Below are positions 11,125 to 24,124 of a stretch of 64,000 nucleotides of DNA, piece after piece. The translations under genes and the position numbers were made by a program. The notes below the pieces were generated by a model. It saw only the letters and a program-made list of their open reading frames with translations. It did no database searches and was not told where the DNA came from. The stretch is taken from assembly GCF_019649055.1 (NCBI RefSeq), contig NW_026570265.1:434001-498000 (forward strand). The letters are read 5' to 3'. Within the stretch, counting starts at the first letter, position 1. The number at the start of each line of letters is the position of its first letter. This stretch comes from Paramacrobiotus metropolitanus. Taxonomy: Eukaryota > Tardigrada > Eutardigrada > Parachela > Macrobiotidae.

Positions 11125-12489
11125 TCAGGTGACAACTGGCTCCTGCTGGGATTCCCCTTCTTCTACATCGGATTCCTGATCTACAACGCCTTCGTCCAGC
11201 TGCATCAGATCAAAGTCCGTACCGAAATCTTCCGCCTCATCGTCAATCACAAGGGTTACGGTGCCCTTTACTCGGAGCAATGCGTCTGTTCCGTCACCAA
11301 AACGCACTCGGGTGTTGCCAATGACAGCAGTCACACCGTTCACCGTAGATTTCGAACTCGGAGCTTCGGGAAGCACTCGCCTGCCAGGGCCAACCGATGC
11401 GGCATAGCCCATAAGGTCACCCTGTTCATAAAAGAAATCAGTTGCGCCATTATATTATTTCAGGGAACATGTAGTTATCGCAGATTCGATTCCCCCATGC
11501 TGCTATCCCGATTCCCAGTTAGTAATAATCAGAAAAAATTTCTGCATTACATACAAACCATAAAATTTCTATCCACAATTTCCAAAGCGTAAAACTAGCT
11601 AATACAAAATTTCGAGTGCTCCTCATTATAAGTAAATGACGCACTGATCTCTTGAAGCGTAGTGCACACTGAGTCATCGATACAGTTATTATTCATGTTT
11701 TCAATCTGGTGCCCAAGTAACTACCACATCTCAAGCAATAACGTGTTGGTCCAGCGTACTTGCAGCAAACCACAGTCTTGTGACAAAAACCCTTCCAAGG
11801 TTCTTTACCCAGTACGCAGACGGATCAACTCATTTTTCACATTTTTTGTTCGGTAATCAAAAATAATTTCTAAACGACAAGACTCACAAGACCATACACG
11901 GACCAGCATGTGGCCATATTGACATGGAAAAATTGTGAAATTAACTTTGTAAAAGTGCCATACCGCTTATAATTCAAAACTGCTGTTCAGTAAGTCGGAA
12001 ACAAGCGAGTTGTCAAAAATCGAAACCAGATAATACAGTACTACTAAGTACTTACAAAGTTAGTCAGGTATGACAAAATTAGATTAATGGTTTTAAAATT
12101 ATAGATAACAACCCAAATAATGAGTCAGTCGCATATACAGTGGCCGAGATAAAGAAATAGCAAGTACTCGCAGCCTAACCTCAATATTCATGGTCATGGT
12201 CATCTCCGACGGCTGCGCTCCCTCCATTCTGTGTGCCTCGATAATAGTTCTTAGTACGGTGGAAGTGTCCTCCGCTGCAGCTCGCACAAGGCCTTTCTAT
12301 TGAATACCGATTTAAAATTCACAATCCCAGATCGGTGACTGATGTAATCTACTGCCACAGACCACTCACTTGAACTGCTTCCTTCCAAGCACTCTGCACT
12401 GCTTTCCCGACGGGAGAAAGGAGGGCCAGGAGATTCTCGGACTCGGTTTCACCATCAAAAAAGGACTCATTCGTTGTTGCCGAAGACAT
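11125..12489 (-). CDS. Unrecognised 177-aa protein, three exons
   Basis: Exons from the right: 12489-12370, 12296-12180, 11421-11125. All junctions are in phase 0 with good GT-AG sites. The protein starts MSSATTNESFFDGETESENL. A helical region follows (SPVGKAVQSAWKEAVQKG, then EDTSTVLRTIIEAHRMEG). A beta-rich segment around residues 115-145 contains GNTRVRFGDGTDALLRVKG and TLVIDDEAEDF. The tail is acidic and low in complexity (DQESDVEEGESQQEP). There is no signal peptide and no membrane segment. I do not recognise the family. The regular exon phases and typical codon use argue that it is a real gene, probably soluble and nuclear or cytoplasmic. It lies between PYROXD2 and slowpoke and has no functional link that I can see. 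Confidence 0.68.
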
Positions 12490-14183
12490 GCTCTTAGAAG
12501 TGTTCTAAACGGGCGAACCAATTTTTTGTTCAATTCAGCAAAATAAGTTCGACGAACACTGATAATAAGTTATATTTCATATATCATAATAATAGTGAAC
12601 GAAAAATTGTGGTTTCCCTTTGTGATTATCGGACCTTACAGTAGCACAGAGTACTGCGTAATGCCATACAGGTGATACTAGTATAGGCACCCCTTTTACT
12701 ATAGGCGCCCCTTTTCGATTACCTATTTATTTCACGCTTCCCGTTTTTCGGGCGGTCTATAGGAACCCCGGTGGGAGAAAATTTTTTTCGAATCACTGGT
12801 TTCGAAAAATTTTTGACAAATTATTATTGAAGGCAATTTTTTACGACTGACAAATCCGTTACCCTTGCCTTTTCGTTTCGTAGTCCTTGCATTCGTTTTC
12901 AGGTTTTTGTGTACTTCAACGGCCTTGTGTTACACGCATTTCCCACGCTTTCAGACCTTCTGACAAATGTATGGAATTGTTTCTTCATCGTACCGTTTAA
13001 GTGCTGTTCTGAATTCGGCAAATAATTGATAGCAGCCCTTGAGGTGCGTTATCTTCCGATCGATTAGGTAGCTTACTAAGTACACAGATGTCATACAAAG
13101 GCAATAGTAGCAATAGTAGTAGCAGAAATGGCAATGTTCTTCAATTCTGAAGTGCGAAAACATTCAAAGCCGGTGTAGCAGTGTCTTACAAAAATTTTTA
13201 ATGGTCAAAACTCGACCATTGCAAATTTGCCGGACCGGATAACAAAGTTCGTACTACGAACTTCGTAGTCAAATGTGACTACGAAGGTTTCAACGAGATT
13301 ATAAGTTTAAGTTATCCCTGACGAGCGTTCGACATGATCACTGCCAATGACGCCTATCAAAATCATTAAAGCATGTTTTTCAGTTTCAAGCGGCTAACGA
13401 AAACCAAATCGTAAATGTTAACAAATACACACTGCATGCATAAAAAAGCATCAATTTGGAAGAGTTGATACAGTAACGCTTTCCATACCGGTACCGTCAA
13501 CCGGTAATCATAATATTTTATCTTATACCAGTATATGCGATTTAATTTTACCGTATAAAGTGTAGCGAAATCAAGCATGACCGCTCGCATCCAATCCAGA
13601 GCTTTGATCCTTATGGATCAAACGTGTACAATACAACGACGCAACAAAGCTAACCACGACGTGTCTATTTTGTACTACTTCTACCGCTGTAAGCCGACAT
13701 TCCCGGCTTCCAGTACTTCAAAATGTGTCGGGGCTCGGGATAGACTGTACGATGAGCTAACAGTACGTATACCCCGCCCTGACGGTAAGCCTTGTAACGT
13801 ATTTTAAATTCGCGGCAGAAGTGCGAAATATGTCAATTAACAATCGATGTATTGCAGACACTTGGAGTCATGATCAGCTTGGACACACTGTTTATTATTC
13901 TCAAAAGACGCATGCACATATACAGTCGGTTTTTATTAGTATCAGAAGATGTAATGTGTATACATCACTATTAAAGGACCTTGATTATTCTATTCCCGAT
14001 CATAATATGCATTCGACAAAACATTTTTACCGGCATTGACGGACGGATTGCCAACCGGTTAAGCATAAATGTAAATTCCAAAGTAAAGCAACGGATGTTT
14101 TTTTACTTCCGGTTCGAAATCGTCTTTTGCCAGTCACTTCGAACCAATATCTGGTGACATACATCTGTGTGGAGCAATAAATT
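12490..14183. other. 1.7-kb intergenic region upstream of slowpoke, no gene seen
   Basis: It contains several short hairpins, including CTTCGTAGTCA against TGACTACGAAG near 13260-13285 and a TTTTTTCGAA/TTTCGAAAAA pair near 12785-12815. Short frames at 12951-13163, 13366-13590 and 13577-14039 lack support. Likely promoter and regulatory DNA for slowpoke, possibly with decayed repeats. Confidence 0.5.
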
Positions 14184-17100
14184 ATGATGAACATCGTGAA
14201 CGATACTATCCCAGAAATACTTGGCAGTTTTAACCTTTACGGCAGATTCAAACGACCATGCGTAGAGCTGGGCCAGCCGGAGAAATGGTGGATATTTCTG
14301 CTTTCCAGCGCCCTGTGTCCGGTCGCGTTTATATTCATTCTGCTCCTTGTGCTCACCTTTAAAAGGCTAATCATTCGACTTTATCGGAAATTTTTTATTA
14401 AAGATGCAGGTGAGAACGTCGGAAAGACGGCGCCAGCCATGCACGATAATGCCCCGAAGAAGCGTTTACTTCTGTGTGGACTATCGCCTCACGGATTTCA
14501 TGCTTTTCGGTTGCGCATGCAGGAACTCGTTAGCGCCAAATTTGTTTCCGGAGAAATGTCGGTAAGAATACAAGAGATTCTGCAAAGTATTAAATGCTTT
14601 ACTTTTGCTTAAGGGATTTAATAACAAGTTAAAAATGACGAGGAACACATAATTCAGTAGGCAGTTTACCGGAATACAATGACAGCCGTAATCATTAAGA
14701 ACACTAATTAATCGTTATCGAATACATAACATATCTGACTGCAGCAAAATTTTATGATGCGATTGTACCAACTTACAGTGTTAGTGCAGTATAACGTATG
14801 TACTCTTAAACAAATGCTGCAAGTTAAGAAGTACGTAAGAAGTTAAATACATCGGCTGCAGCGCGACGTTGAAAATATAATGCAACTCGGTAACTTGTTG
14901 CTGTTTTGTGTAGGTGTTTCTAATGTTTCTTGCCAGTCAGGTATCCTTCCTAATTTATCTGACGGAGGTTTCAGTGTAAGTATTAAAGTTAGACATTGTG
15001 GTGTGATTTACTCAAGAATAACAACGAAAAGCTTTAGTTATACATAATTTCCGGTGTAATTAATGAATTTGTGTGATCCGTTCAATTCATTTAAGATTAG
15101 CAAGGAAATAATTTATTTTGCCCAATTAATTCTTACCTTCTAGGCGGCAATCTTGTTGTTTGGAAAAATGTTACGTGAGATCGCTGTTCGATGATGCCGG
15201 AGCTATCCTGGACTTGCTACTGAACTGCCTTTTCGGCATCCACTTTTTAATTAGAGTACTGTATTTGATGAATTGACTGATGCTTTCAAGTGGATCGTAC
15301 TTATTACAACATTTGCTGCTTGTTATTACAGTTTATTGCTGCTCATAAAAAATTGCCCTTCCTTTTTGAACTATATTCGGTTATCGATTATTTTACGGTT
15401 CCGCCGGCAATTGTCGGATTACTTCTCAACAGAAGCTGGACAGGTACAGATATTGTATGTTGTAAGTACTAAATACTACGTAAGATAGACTGATAGCTCA
15501 AATCAACTGAACAAGAGAAAATTGATAGACACATAGAGGCGTCCAGTTGCAAAATGCGTAGCATTCGTTTTTAATTATCCGGCAAATACAAACACTCCCA
15601 ATTCATATGATGCTATTCTTTCTTGTCGTCGATAGGATTACGATTTCTACGGGTTCTGTATTTTTTGAATATACCGGATATCCTTCAGTATCTACGCATT
15701 CTCAGAACACGGACGGCGCTACGTTTGACACAGCTGGTTTGCAGCGTTGTCAGTGCGCTGTTGATGTCCGCCGGCATGTTCCATTTAGTGAGTCCTTTAA
15801 CCGCGCGTGTTCGAAATAAAAGAAAACACGCCTGGAGTTTTGCATTGCCTTACTCATCTCTGTTACAATAATTAGCCTTTTGTGATTATAGCTCGAGAAT
15901 TCGGGAGATCCGTTTTATGGCTTAGCGGGCAACAAGCAGAACCTTAGTTACTGGGAGTTTGTTTATTTTTGCGTTGTCACCGCCTCCACGGTATGTAACG
16001 GCAAAGGGCACTACTACAAATAAATAATTTATCTCCGTCAGACTTTAATTTTTCGCAGCCGCGCTGTGCTTGATTTGTAGAGGCTGTACTGCGATCTGGT
16101 ACTACTTACGTGGCTTCGTTTTACGTTAAACGCATTTACTTCTTTAATAATGCAACGGAAAGTTCATAGTAATATACGTAACCATCAGACTCTGTTAATT
16201 AGGTGGGATACGGTGACATCGTCTGCTACACCGTTTTCGGAAGAATCTTTAACGCGATATTCATCATGTCCACTCTGGTAAAAAAATTATTCTCTTAAAC
16301 ATTAAAGGTCGAAGAATCGCTATCGGGTAGGGATTTCATGTTTGCGCATTCCATTCACTGCGTCACAGTTACAATTCAACCACTTATGCTAGTTTTTTGA
16401 ATGATTGCTTGTTTATATTAAAAGCCACCGAATACGTATTTATGCTGACAACATATTGCAGGCTGTTGTTGCTTCCGTTATCCCAGACATTTTCCGAATT
16501 ATATCCAATCGTAAAAAATATGCCGGCCATTATGAATCCCCCTCCGGAAAAAAGTAAGATGCGTGGGGTTAAATAGATTTGCCGTAACTAACACAGTCCT
16601 TTTTGCAGGCACATAATTGTTTGCGGCAACGTTAACTTTTTAACGGCACTGGGGTTTCTAAAAGAATTTCTTCACAAAGATCGTGGAATCACCGATATCA
16701 AAGTGCTGTTTATGGATCTGTAAGGATGTCAATGGTTTACATCTGATAACGTGACTGATGCCGGTTTTGGACTAGGAAAGAGCCTGATATGGAAATGGAG
16801 ACTTTGTTGAAACGTTATTTTACGGAAGTGGAATATTTTCAGGGTAATGTTTATTTAAGTTTATTTAGTATAAGTTTATTTACTTTATTTAGAATAAGTT
16901 TATTTAGTATCAAGTGGGATTACAGTAATTAGGGTACCTTGCAGTTGCGGCATATTTGTCTGCAATACTTTTATAGAGATATATGCGCTTTATGTCGCAA
17001 TATGTACAAAGCGAGCGTCGCTCAGCAAAACAGTTCAAATAATTTTTTTTGTATACTATTGTATATTATGATTGTGCACTTCGTGCCACTTCTTTCTTAC

Positions 17101-20100
17101 CGATAATGCAATAAGAACTGTGACGAATCAACCCAATTTTTTTGGAACAATAGGATCAGCAATGAAGTCGCAGGATCTTTTTCGCGTCAGAGCGGACACA
17201 TCCGATGCCGTAATCATTGTCGGCAATAAGCAGTGCATCGATCCAGATGCAGAAGACGCGGTAAGGTCACATTAATTATGTTAGCGGTAGAGTTCAGCTG
17301 TCACCGATTTTCTTGCACCTCGGCATATTACTGCCTGATTCATAAGCGTATTGATCTGTGCTGTAGCCTGAAATACTCGTACAATAAGTTTTATACTGTC
17401 GTCTGTAACAAATACCGTAGACAGAGATCATTATTTTCCTTACTTGTTAGGCAAATATCATGCGGGTGATATCCATAAAGAATTTTCATTCATCGATTCG
17501 AGTAATTGTGGAATTAATGCAGTACCACAACAAGGTTAGTGCCATTTTCCTATGTGCTTATAAAACTGACCGGGCTAACCAACGCTTGTTTAAGTGCTTT
17601 ATATCGACCGATAATATAAGCAGGCTATGCATCGTCATTAATTTTCAGTTTTGTCGCTAGTCATATAATACCATGATATTAATCGTAGGCTTATTTGCTC
17701 AACATACCTAGTTGGAACTGGAAGAATGGCGACGAAGTGGTATGCCTTGCCGAACTGAAACTGGGATTAATCGCTCAATCCTGCATTGCACCAGGATTTT
17801 CAACCCTAATGGCAAATCTTTTTACGTCACGATCATTTACTTCTTTAGAAAAGGTAGCATCTTCTTTAGAACACAGCAAAAATTCCTGCCAAGAAAAACT
17901 TTTACGTTGCAGCAAAGTTGGCGCACTGAATATTTACGAGGCACCGGTCTGGAAATGTATTCCGAAAATCTGAGTTCCTCTTTCACTAACATGACCTTTG
18001 CTCAAATATCGGAGTAAGTGTCAGGGTAGCCTACGAGGCTACGACATCATGCTCGTGCTTATGACCTCTCGTGATTTAATCATCTTTGATTAAAATTCCA
18101 GAATATGTCTAGTGCGGTTAGACATAATGCTCATCGCAATTTCATTATGGAGTGCCGAAGAAGATGACTTTATGTTTGTTATTAATCCCAGACCGGAAAC
18201 GGTGATCACAGCCAATGCTCAAGGGTTCTTCATCGCAGACTCTGCAGAGGATGTGCAAAGGTGACTTGATCAGTGCCTCGACGCTAATAATAAAATCATC
18301 CAACTCTGTGCCGGCCAGCCTAAATATAGTTTTGTCATAAGTTTGACTCTTTAAACACCATCACTAACACTCTAAGCAAATAATTTTCAACTGAAAATAA
18401 ATTCTTCGTAATCCTGTGGCTAAAGTAAAGCTTTCGGCATACGAATGTGATATTACTTTACGTTAAAGTTTCCCGCCAAAAATATAGAAATTACGCAGAC
18501 ACAGCCAACACGAATAAAGGAAAAAAAGAAATTTAATGATGTGATGCGCTTTTCAGAGCAGCAGTTTACTGCAATACTTGCCATGCGCACGTGGAACGGA
18601 TCACATCTGTTAAAAAGTGTGATTGCAAGTCGGCCGGTACGTTAGATTGATTATTTGTCGACGACCGGATATGGTTTTAATTATGAATGGGTTAACGTAA
18701 AATGTACTTCATGGAAGTACAATCAAGCCGCATAGTTCCATAGGTACTACTGTAGTAATTGCTTTACTGCACTGCAGCTGCAAATCATCAAACAGCAGAA
18801 AATTGGGCATTTCCTGCTGTGTTCGCGGACAATCCATCAAGAAGAATTAGCATGATTAGGCCGGCACATAGAAAGGACTCAAAAACCAAACAGGAAAAGG
18901 TGGAGATTTTCATTCAGAATTATCCATCCACTCCACGACTTAAGCGCAGCCTGGAGCTGTTAGAGTCCAAAAACATTCATCCAGCTGGGTAAGTCTAAAA
19001 GGGCTATTCGTGTAACAATCGGCAGATGAACCGGTAAACTTTGCGTCGCAAAATGACGCAGGTGAGAAACGCATTTTACTGTTACATAAATTCTTCACGT
19101 GATTTTATCATATAGGGCATACTTAGTTGTTCCACTTTATAAAAATCCAAATTCTGCGTCGGAAAGTAGTTGCGAATCTGATCCTGTCGCTTTGGACGGT
19201 GACACCGAACACGAAGGAAGTGATGCAGAAAATCTGGACGCAAAATTCGACTCAACCGGCATGTTCCACTGGTAATTTTAAAATTTTTACTTATAATTAT
19301 GGTGGTCAAAAACCATCTCGCACGAAATACGTAGTACATAGTAAATATCTGAATTTGTTATCTATGTCCTGTCCATCTTCTTTTGGGTTCAATTAGGTGT
19401 GCCCCTCGCCCATTCGAATCAGCCCTGCTAGTAAGGCTTAATAAGCAGTAATAATAGCATCCAGAACTTTGTCACGTTGCATGACTGTGGTCACTGTTCA
19501 TATAACGAAGTAATAGCTTTTTTTGTTTGGGACTATGGTATATGAACTAATTGCAGGATCGGCACGCAGCGGCTAAAAGAGCATTCAAAAATCACGTCGT
19601 CGTTGGAATATTTGCCGATGCTCATTCTCCCTTGATTGGTCTAAACAGCCTTGTGATGCCACTTCGTTCCAGCAATTTCAGATATGAAGATTTACGGGAA
19701 GTGGTAATTTTGGGTAAGATGGCTTCGGCGGCACGAACGGGTGCACTCTGCACCAAAAAATATATACAAATTGTCCTTGTAAATTGTTGATTGCCGACTC
19801 TGCACAAAAAGTCTTCCATTTCTAGTATGCTTTGCAAATCAAAAGACGGTGCATTACGAACGCAGTTTTAAAGTGCGTGGTTTTTTCCTTTTCCAAAGCA
19901 TTTGTTGGAATTTTTAAATGAGCATGATTATCACGATGCCTTAAGGTCATTTCTAATTGACAAACACCCACTGCAGCATATTAGTTCTCATGCCTGTAGA
20001 AGTGTGATCAAATCAATAATAACACTTGGGCTCAATGCAGGCAATGTCGAGTATCTCAAACGGGAATGGAAAAATCTATATAATTTCCCAAAGGTGACCT

Positions 20101-22440
20101 TGATCAAGGTAAGTTCTCAATAACCAACACAGCATTAGGAGGCTTAGTTTTTTTTATAACGCACTGCATGCAGCTGTACTTTTTACCTCATGATCACTTC
20201 TATTAAATTCTCATATTCCAAATCTGCTTCAAAGTGAAATTTGAGTCTGATAACCCGACAATATACCGACAAATTAAACAGTATATCTAGTAAGGACTAG
20301 GAAAAAATTTAATTACGAATTGAAAGCTGATATTTCAATTCGTTTTGAAGGTCAAAGCGGTTCAATTTGCACACACGTACAATAAATGATATTAATGTTA
20401 TGTCCTTTGAGCTTTGTTTATTTAATTAGGGAACTGCTTTAAGTCGCGCCGATTTGCGAGCGATATCTATCCATTCGTGTTCCATGTGTGTCGTGCTTAC
20501 ATCCAAGATCCCTAATTACAACGACGCTACTCTCACGGATAAAGAAGTCATCATGGCTTCGTTAAACATAAAAGCCATGGATTTTGAACCTCGTCGAATA
20601 AGGCGAAATTCCCGACAGCCATCCACATCCGGTAAATGATTTTCATTAACAACTCTAAGTAGTTGCCGGCATAAAACTGTCAGCGAGCTCAATACATACA
20701 ATGTATGTAGCGAGAGTCTGATTAAGAGCGCTATCAACTAACAACATCCATCTTGCGATAGCTTGAATACCATAACGGCCTGTTTAAATTAATTCATCCA
20801 TTGGTTCCACGTGTAAACGATATATTTTCAGTGATGTATTATTCTTGGTTGCTCATAATTTTAGTTTCCGGACCGGAAAGCTTAAAAATTACCAAGGCAT
20901 TGACCCATCAATCGAGTACAGCAAGGCGAAAAATGCGACCTGGCGCCAGAATTCCTATGATAACTGATCTGTGTGCGTTATGTTAATGTATAGAAACAAT
21001 AGAATACGTCATGTATGTATAGGACTGTAAATTAAATTTGCAGCACATGCATATTAGTTAATTTGTAGCACTTATTTATTATTAACTGTAGTAAGGTTTA
21101 ATTTCTCAATATGTACAAGGCGAGCTTCGCTCAACAAACATGAATCAAATGAAGAATTAACTGTTAACTGGAAGTGACACATTTATGCGTAGGTAGTCTC
21201 CATACTGTAACCACCTGCGAGACAAATTTTTACGACGGGTACTACTATGCAATACAGATGACAAATATTTGAAATGCCGGTTTTCTGACTTGTATGCTTA
21301 AGTAAAGAATATTCGCATTCTGTAAAAATAGTACACGTTCATATTTTGTTATGTAAATCTTTAAGTCGTGATTTGGAGATGCGTCGCTTATTATCAACTG
21401 CTAACTTGCCGGTTTCTCATAGTACATTACATAATCAAATAAATTATCATAATATCACAAAACGATGTTTAGAATATCTATATATTACAATCTACGAGTA
21501 AACGTGCTCACGTTAAATTGTATGAGTATTTCCAGTAACATACAATATTCGTATGGATGCATGCAAATATGTAGATATATAACGTTAAAAATGTCTGATG
21601 TATGCATGTCTTGAATTCCGGCAGTCAACGACCCCAACGTGCAGTTCCTGGATCCCGATGACGAGGATAATGATGACTATGATACAGGATTCTTTGCTAC
21701 AGAGCCATTTGCTTGCGGCACTGCATTCACAGCTAGCGTTCTGGATTCGCTGATGTCGATGGTAAGGGCTTTTGAAAAGGTCACTGCATAGTGTACTGCA
21801 TAGTATATGTCATGCAGCAGCTCCAGCCGAAACATAATGCAGCGGGACTGTAGCCATAAGAAACAGCACAACACTACTTTATGCTCCTAGGTCTACTTTA
21901 ATCCATGCGCATTTCGAGTGATCCGAGCGCTCATATTTGGAGGTGCTTCGTCGGAGCTGGAGGAAATCTTAGCCGAAGGAGCTGGCCTTATCGGTGGACC
22001 AAAACTATCGGACGACGACAATCGTAATAGGTCATTCGTCAGCCAGACTCGTATGGCCGATTTTCCATTCAGCGCTTTCATCGTAAGTCGGAAAATGGTT
22101 GTGACCTGTGAGGAATTCTGTTCGTCACACTGTTAAAAAACCATTCTACATTTCAGTACTTTGCGTAATCTTGTGCTTAAATAACTGGAAAATGCATCTT
22201 TAGAATGCGACGTTTGGCGAACTGTTTGTCAGTCTCATCCAGAAGCACGGCTTGCTGTGCCTTGGACTTTTCCGGTTAATGCCCGCATCATCGGAGGAGG
22301 CGGCTAATCTGACCAAACGCTATGTGATAACGAAGCCTCTACCTAACGATGTCCTTCGGGAAAGCGACTACCTTTTCGTCTTGATGCAGTCGGATTATGC
22401 AGCTTCCCATAATGTGAAGCAGAACGTCACTTCGGGATGA
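14184..22440 (+). CDS. slo: Slowpoke large-conductance Ca2+-activated K+ channel (BK alpha subunit)
   Basis: Twenty-six short exons (14184-14561, 14914-14975, 15144-15255, 15332-15443, 15636-15787, 15892-15990, 16203-16277, then on to 22204-22440), phase-consistent, 1152 aa. In order: the extra N-terminal S0 segment ([19 protein letters not shown]), S1-S4, S5, selectivity filter TASTVGYGD (split between exons 6 and 7), S6, the RCK1 domain ([39 protein letters not shown]), the block [20 protein letters not shown], and the second RCK domain with [20 protein letters not shown] and the acidic calcium bowl DPDDEDNDD at about 21651-21687. This is the standard Slo1 plan: voltage and Ca2+ jointly open a K+ pore in excitable cells. 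Odd points: in S4 the third conserved Arg is Tyr (15659-15661), and the filter starts TAS rather than the usual TMS. Confidence 0.95.
16996..17041. repeat. Interspersed repeat copy 1 in slowpoke intron 10
   Basis: A roughly 45-bp sequence, CAATATGTACAAAGCGAGC followed by GTCGCTCAGCAAAAC, contains a GCGAGC/GTCGCTC hairpin. It recurs with a few changes at 21106-21150 in intron 23 of the same gene. A small dispersed repeat or conserved intronic element. Confidence 0.65.
21106..21150. repeat. Interspersed repeat copy 2 in slowpoke intron 23
   Basis: Same orientation as the copy at 16996-17041 and similar over the whole length (TCAATATGTACAAGGCGAGC, then TTCGCTCAACAAAC). The hairpin pairing GCGAGC with GCTCGC-type sequence is kept with a compensating-style change (GTC to TTC) in the loop. 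Confidence 0.65.
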
Positions 22441-23008
22441 TAACCGACTACAACAAAACCTTTTTTGACGATTTAATACCCAAATCTGTTGATGGTGTTA
22501 ACAATAATGAGATTTAAATATTTTATTGTATCGTTAGAAGCATAAAATAATTTTTAGCATATTGCCGCCGGTTGTGTTTCTGTGCGCACTTTCTGTGATT
22601 TCGAAAGTTTCTGGTATAAATCGCGTTCTTTTATGTCTGACGTCAGTCTTCGGATTTCAAACCGATGTGGAGAGCTGAAAATTATTCTACAGGTAATTAC
22701 GAGTACTTCTGAACCGCACGCTCAGTTTTCGCACAAGCTTGTTTCTGGAACTGAACTGGTTTGAAAACAATAAAATTTTAAAAAGAAAAAATGAGTGCGT
22801 AATTCGTAAGAATTCAACAGAAGCGGATTTGTGTCCATTCATTTAACATTCATATCATTTTATTTTACTCTGTAATCAGCGAATTCTCTACTCAGTTCAA
22901 ATTACTTTCTCATCGTAAAAAGGATTGTACAGCGTAGCTTTTGTAACAAAACAGGAATTTCTCACGCAGATCGTATTTACAGTCACAGTGACTGTACAAT
23001 ACTTTATT
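22441..23008. other. Convergent intergenic region, no gene seen
   Basis: 3' ends of slowpoke and NSA2. Possible polyadenylation signals (AATAAA-like) lie near 22770 (slo) and on the minus strand near 23000. The open frame at 22582-22764 has no support. Confidence 0.5.
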
Positions 23009-24124
23009 TTAAACTAAAAGAACAGCATTAATACACCCATCATTTTCGGGATTATTCGTAACCTGAGCATACTTTCCCCAGACGACCTTTCCGCCTTGCG
23101 TTACGAGACCCAGTTCGCTAACGTTCACTTCTATCACCGTACCCTTGGTGATTACACCTAGAGACGTATACATAGGTGAGCTAGGATTCTTTTTCACGCC
23201 AATTATGGGCAACTGGAAAGTGGCTTTCAGTTCTGGATGCGTAACGTGCGCTTTCTTAAAGCGAAGAGCCATCGGTCGGATAAATCGTTCGTATTTCGGA
23301 GGCTTGCGCGTAAATCCTTCTCCCACATAACACACCTGCGAATAGCCCAACAAATGAAAAACGTTTAAATACAGTACTCATTACATTGTACGAGTACAGT
23401 ACAGTACAGTACTCATTATATTATATTATACAGTACTCATTACATTACTCGTACATAATTAACCTGTTGATTGACATTTGACAGTAAAATCTTAAAGATT
23501 TTAAATAATACAGATTTTAAATAATATTCACTGTTTCTCACCAGAACCCAAATTTAATACGACAACCCCAGTCTCCAATGACAATCGTGATATGAGTCGG
23601 CGAGCAAAGCCGCAAACATACAGCATACTTTTGATAAATTCCGAATCCGCACTACAGCGTATCAAGCATACCTTAGTGACCATTCTCTTCCATGATTTCT
23701 TCTTAGACTTTCCACTCTTTAGAACCTTGAAAACTTCCGCTTCGCTGACAGCCTTGACTTGAGGAATGGGGACAGTCCATTTTCCGGCTTTTTCTTTCCG
23801 TTTCTGCTTGATCATATTGGACAGAACCTTGGCTCGGCTCTGTGTCTCACGGTCCAACAAGTAGGCCGGAACGGCACCTTCCTGCACCGGTGCATCCTTC
23901 TGCTTGGTTTCGCGTTCCTCATGCAATTTAATGGTCTTTTTCATCTGAACTTTCTCGTGATGCCGTTGTTTATTGTAGATCTTGGCCTTAATGCCGCGCA
24001 AAGACTGAGCTTTGCTGGCCTGTTCATGAGGCGCTCGAGCCTCCCGCTTGCGCTTCTTTTCATGATAATCCAATCGCCTACCATGGCGCTTCTGTGCGAG
24101 CTCGATGTGCTCGTTCTGCGGCAT
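23009..24124 (-). CDS. NSA2: Ribosome biogenesis protein NSA2
   Basis: Two exons: 24124-23672 and 23335-23009, 259 aa (human 260). The start MPQNEHIEL is the canonical NSA2 N-terminus, so the ATG at 24122-24124 is firm. Conserved blocks run the whole length: [60 protein letters not shown], then in exon 2 [30 protein letters not shown], and the C-terminus [18 protein letters not shown]2 is a nuclear/nucleolar factor needed for processing of 27S pre-rRNA within the pre-60S particle. The N-terminal half is very basic. A 5' UTR intron is possible but not shown. Confidence 0.97.
23371..23455. repeat. ACAGTA/TACTCATTA short repeat tract in NSA2 intron
   Basis: Within the NSA2 intron, ACAGTACTCATTACATT occurs twice (about 23371 and 23430), separated by ACAGT and TTATA repeats and two TACTCGTA octamers in opposite orientations. 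Simple-sequence expansion of motifs found elsewhere in the window. Confidence 0.7.

Noticed and set aside
12951-13163. Minus-strand frame ending LFAEFRTALKRYDEE
   Set aside because: The last third looks protein-like, but the start is simple-sequence Tyr/Cys repeats and no splice partners were found.
19902-20123. Open frame [17 protein letters not shown] inside slowpoke
   Set aside because: Only its end overlaps exon 21 (20041-20108) and in the right frame; the rest is intron 20, and the exon joins perfectly without it.
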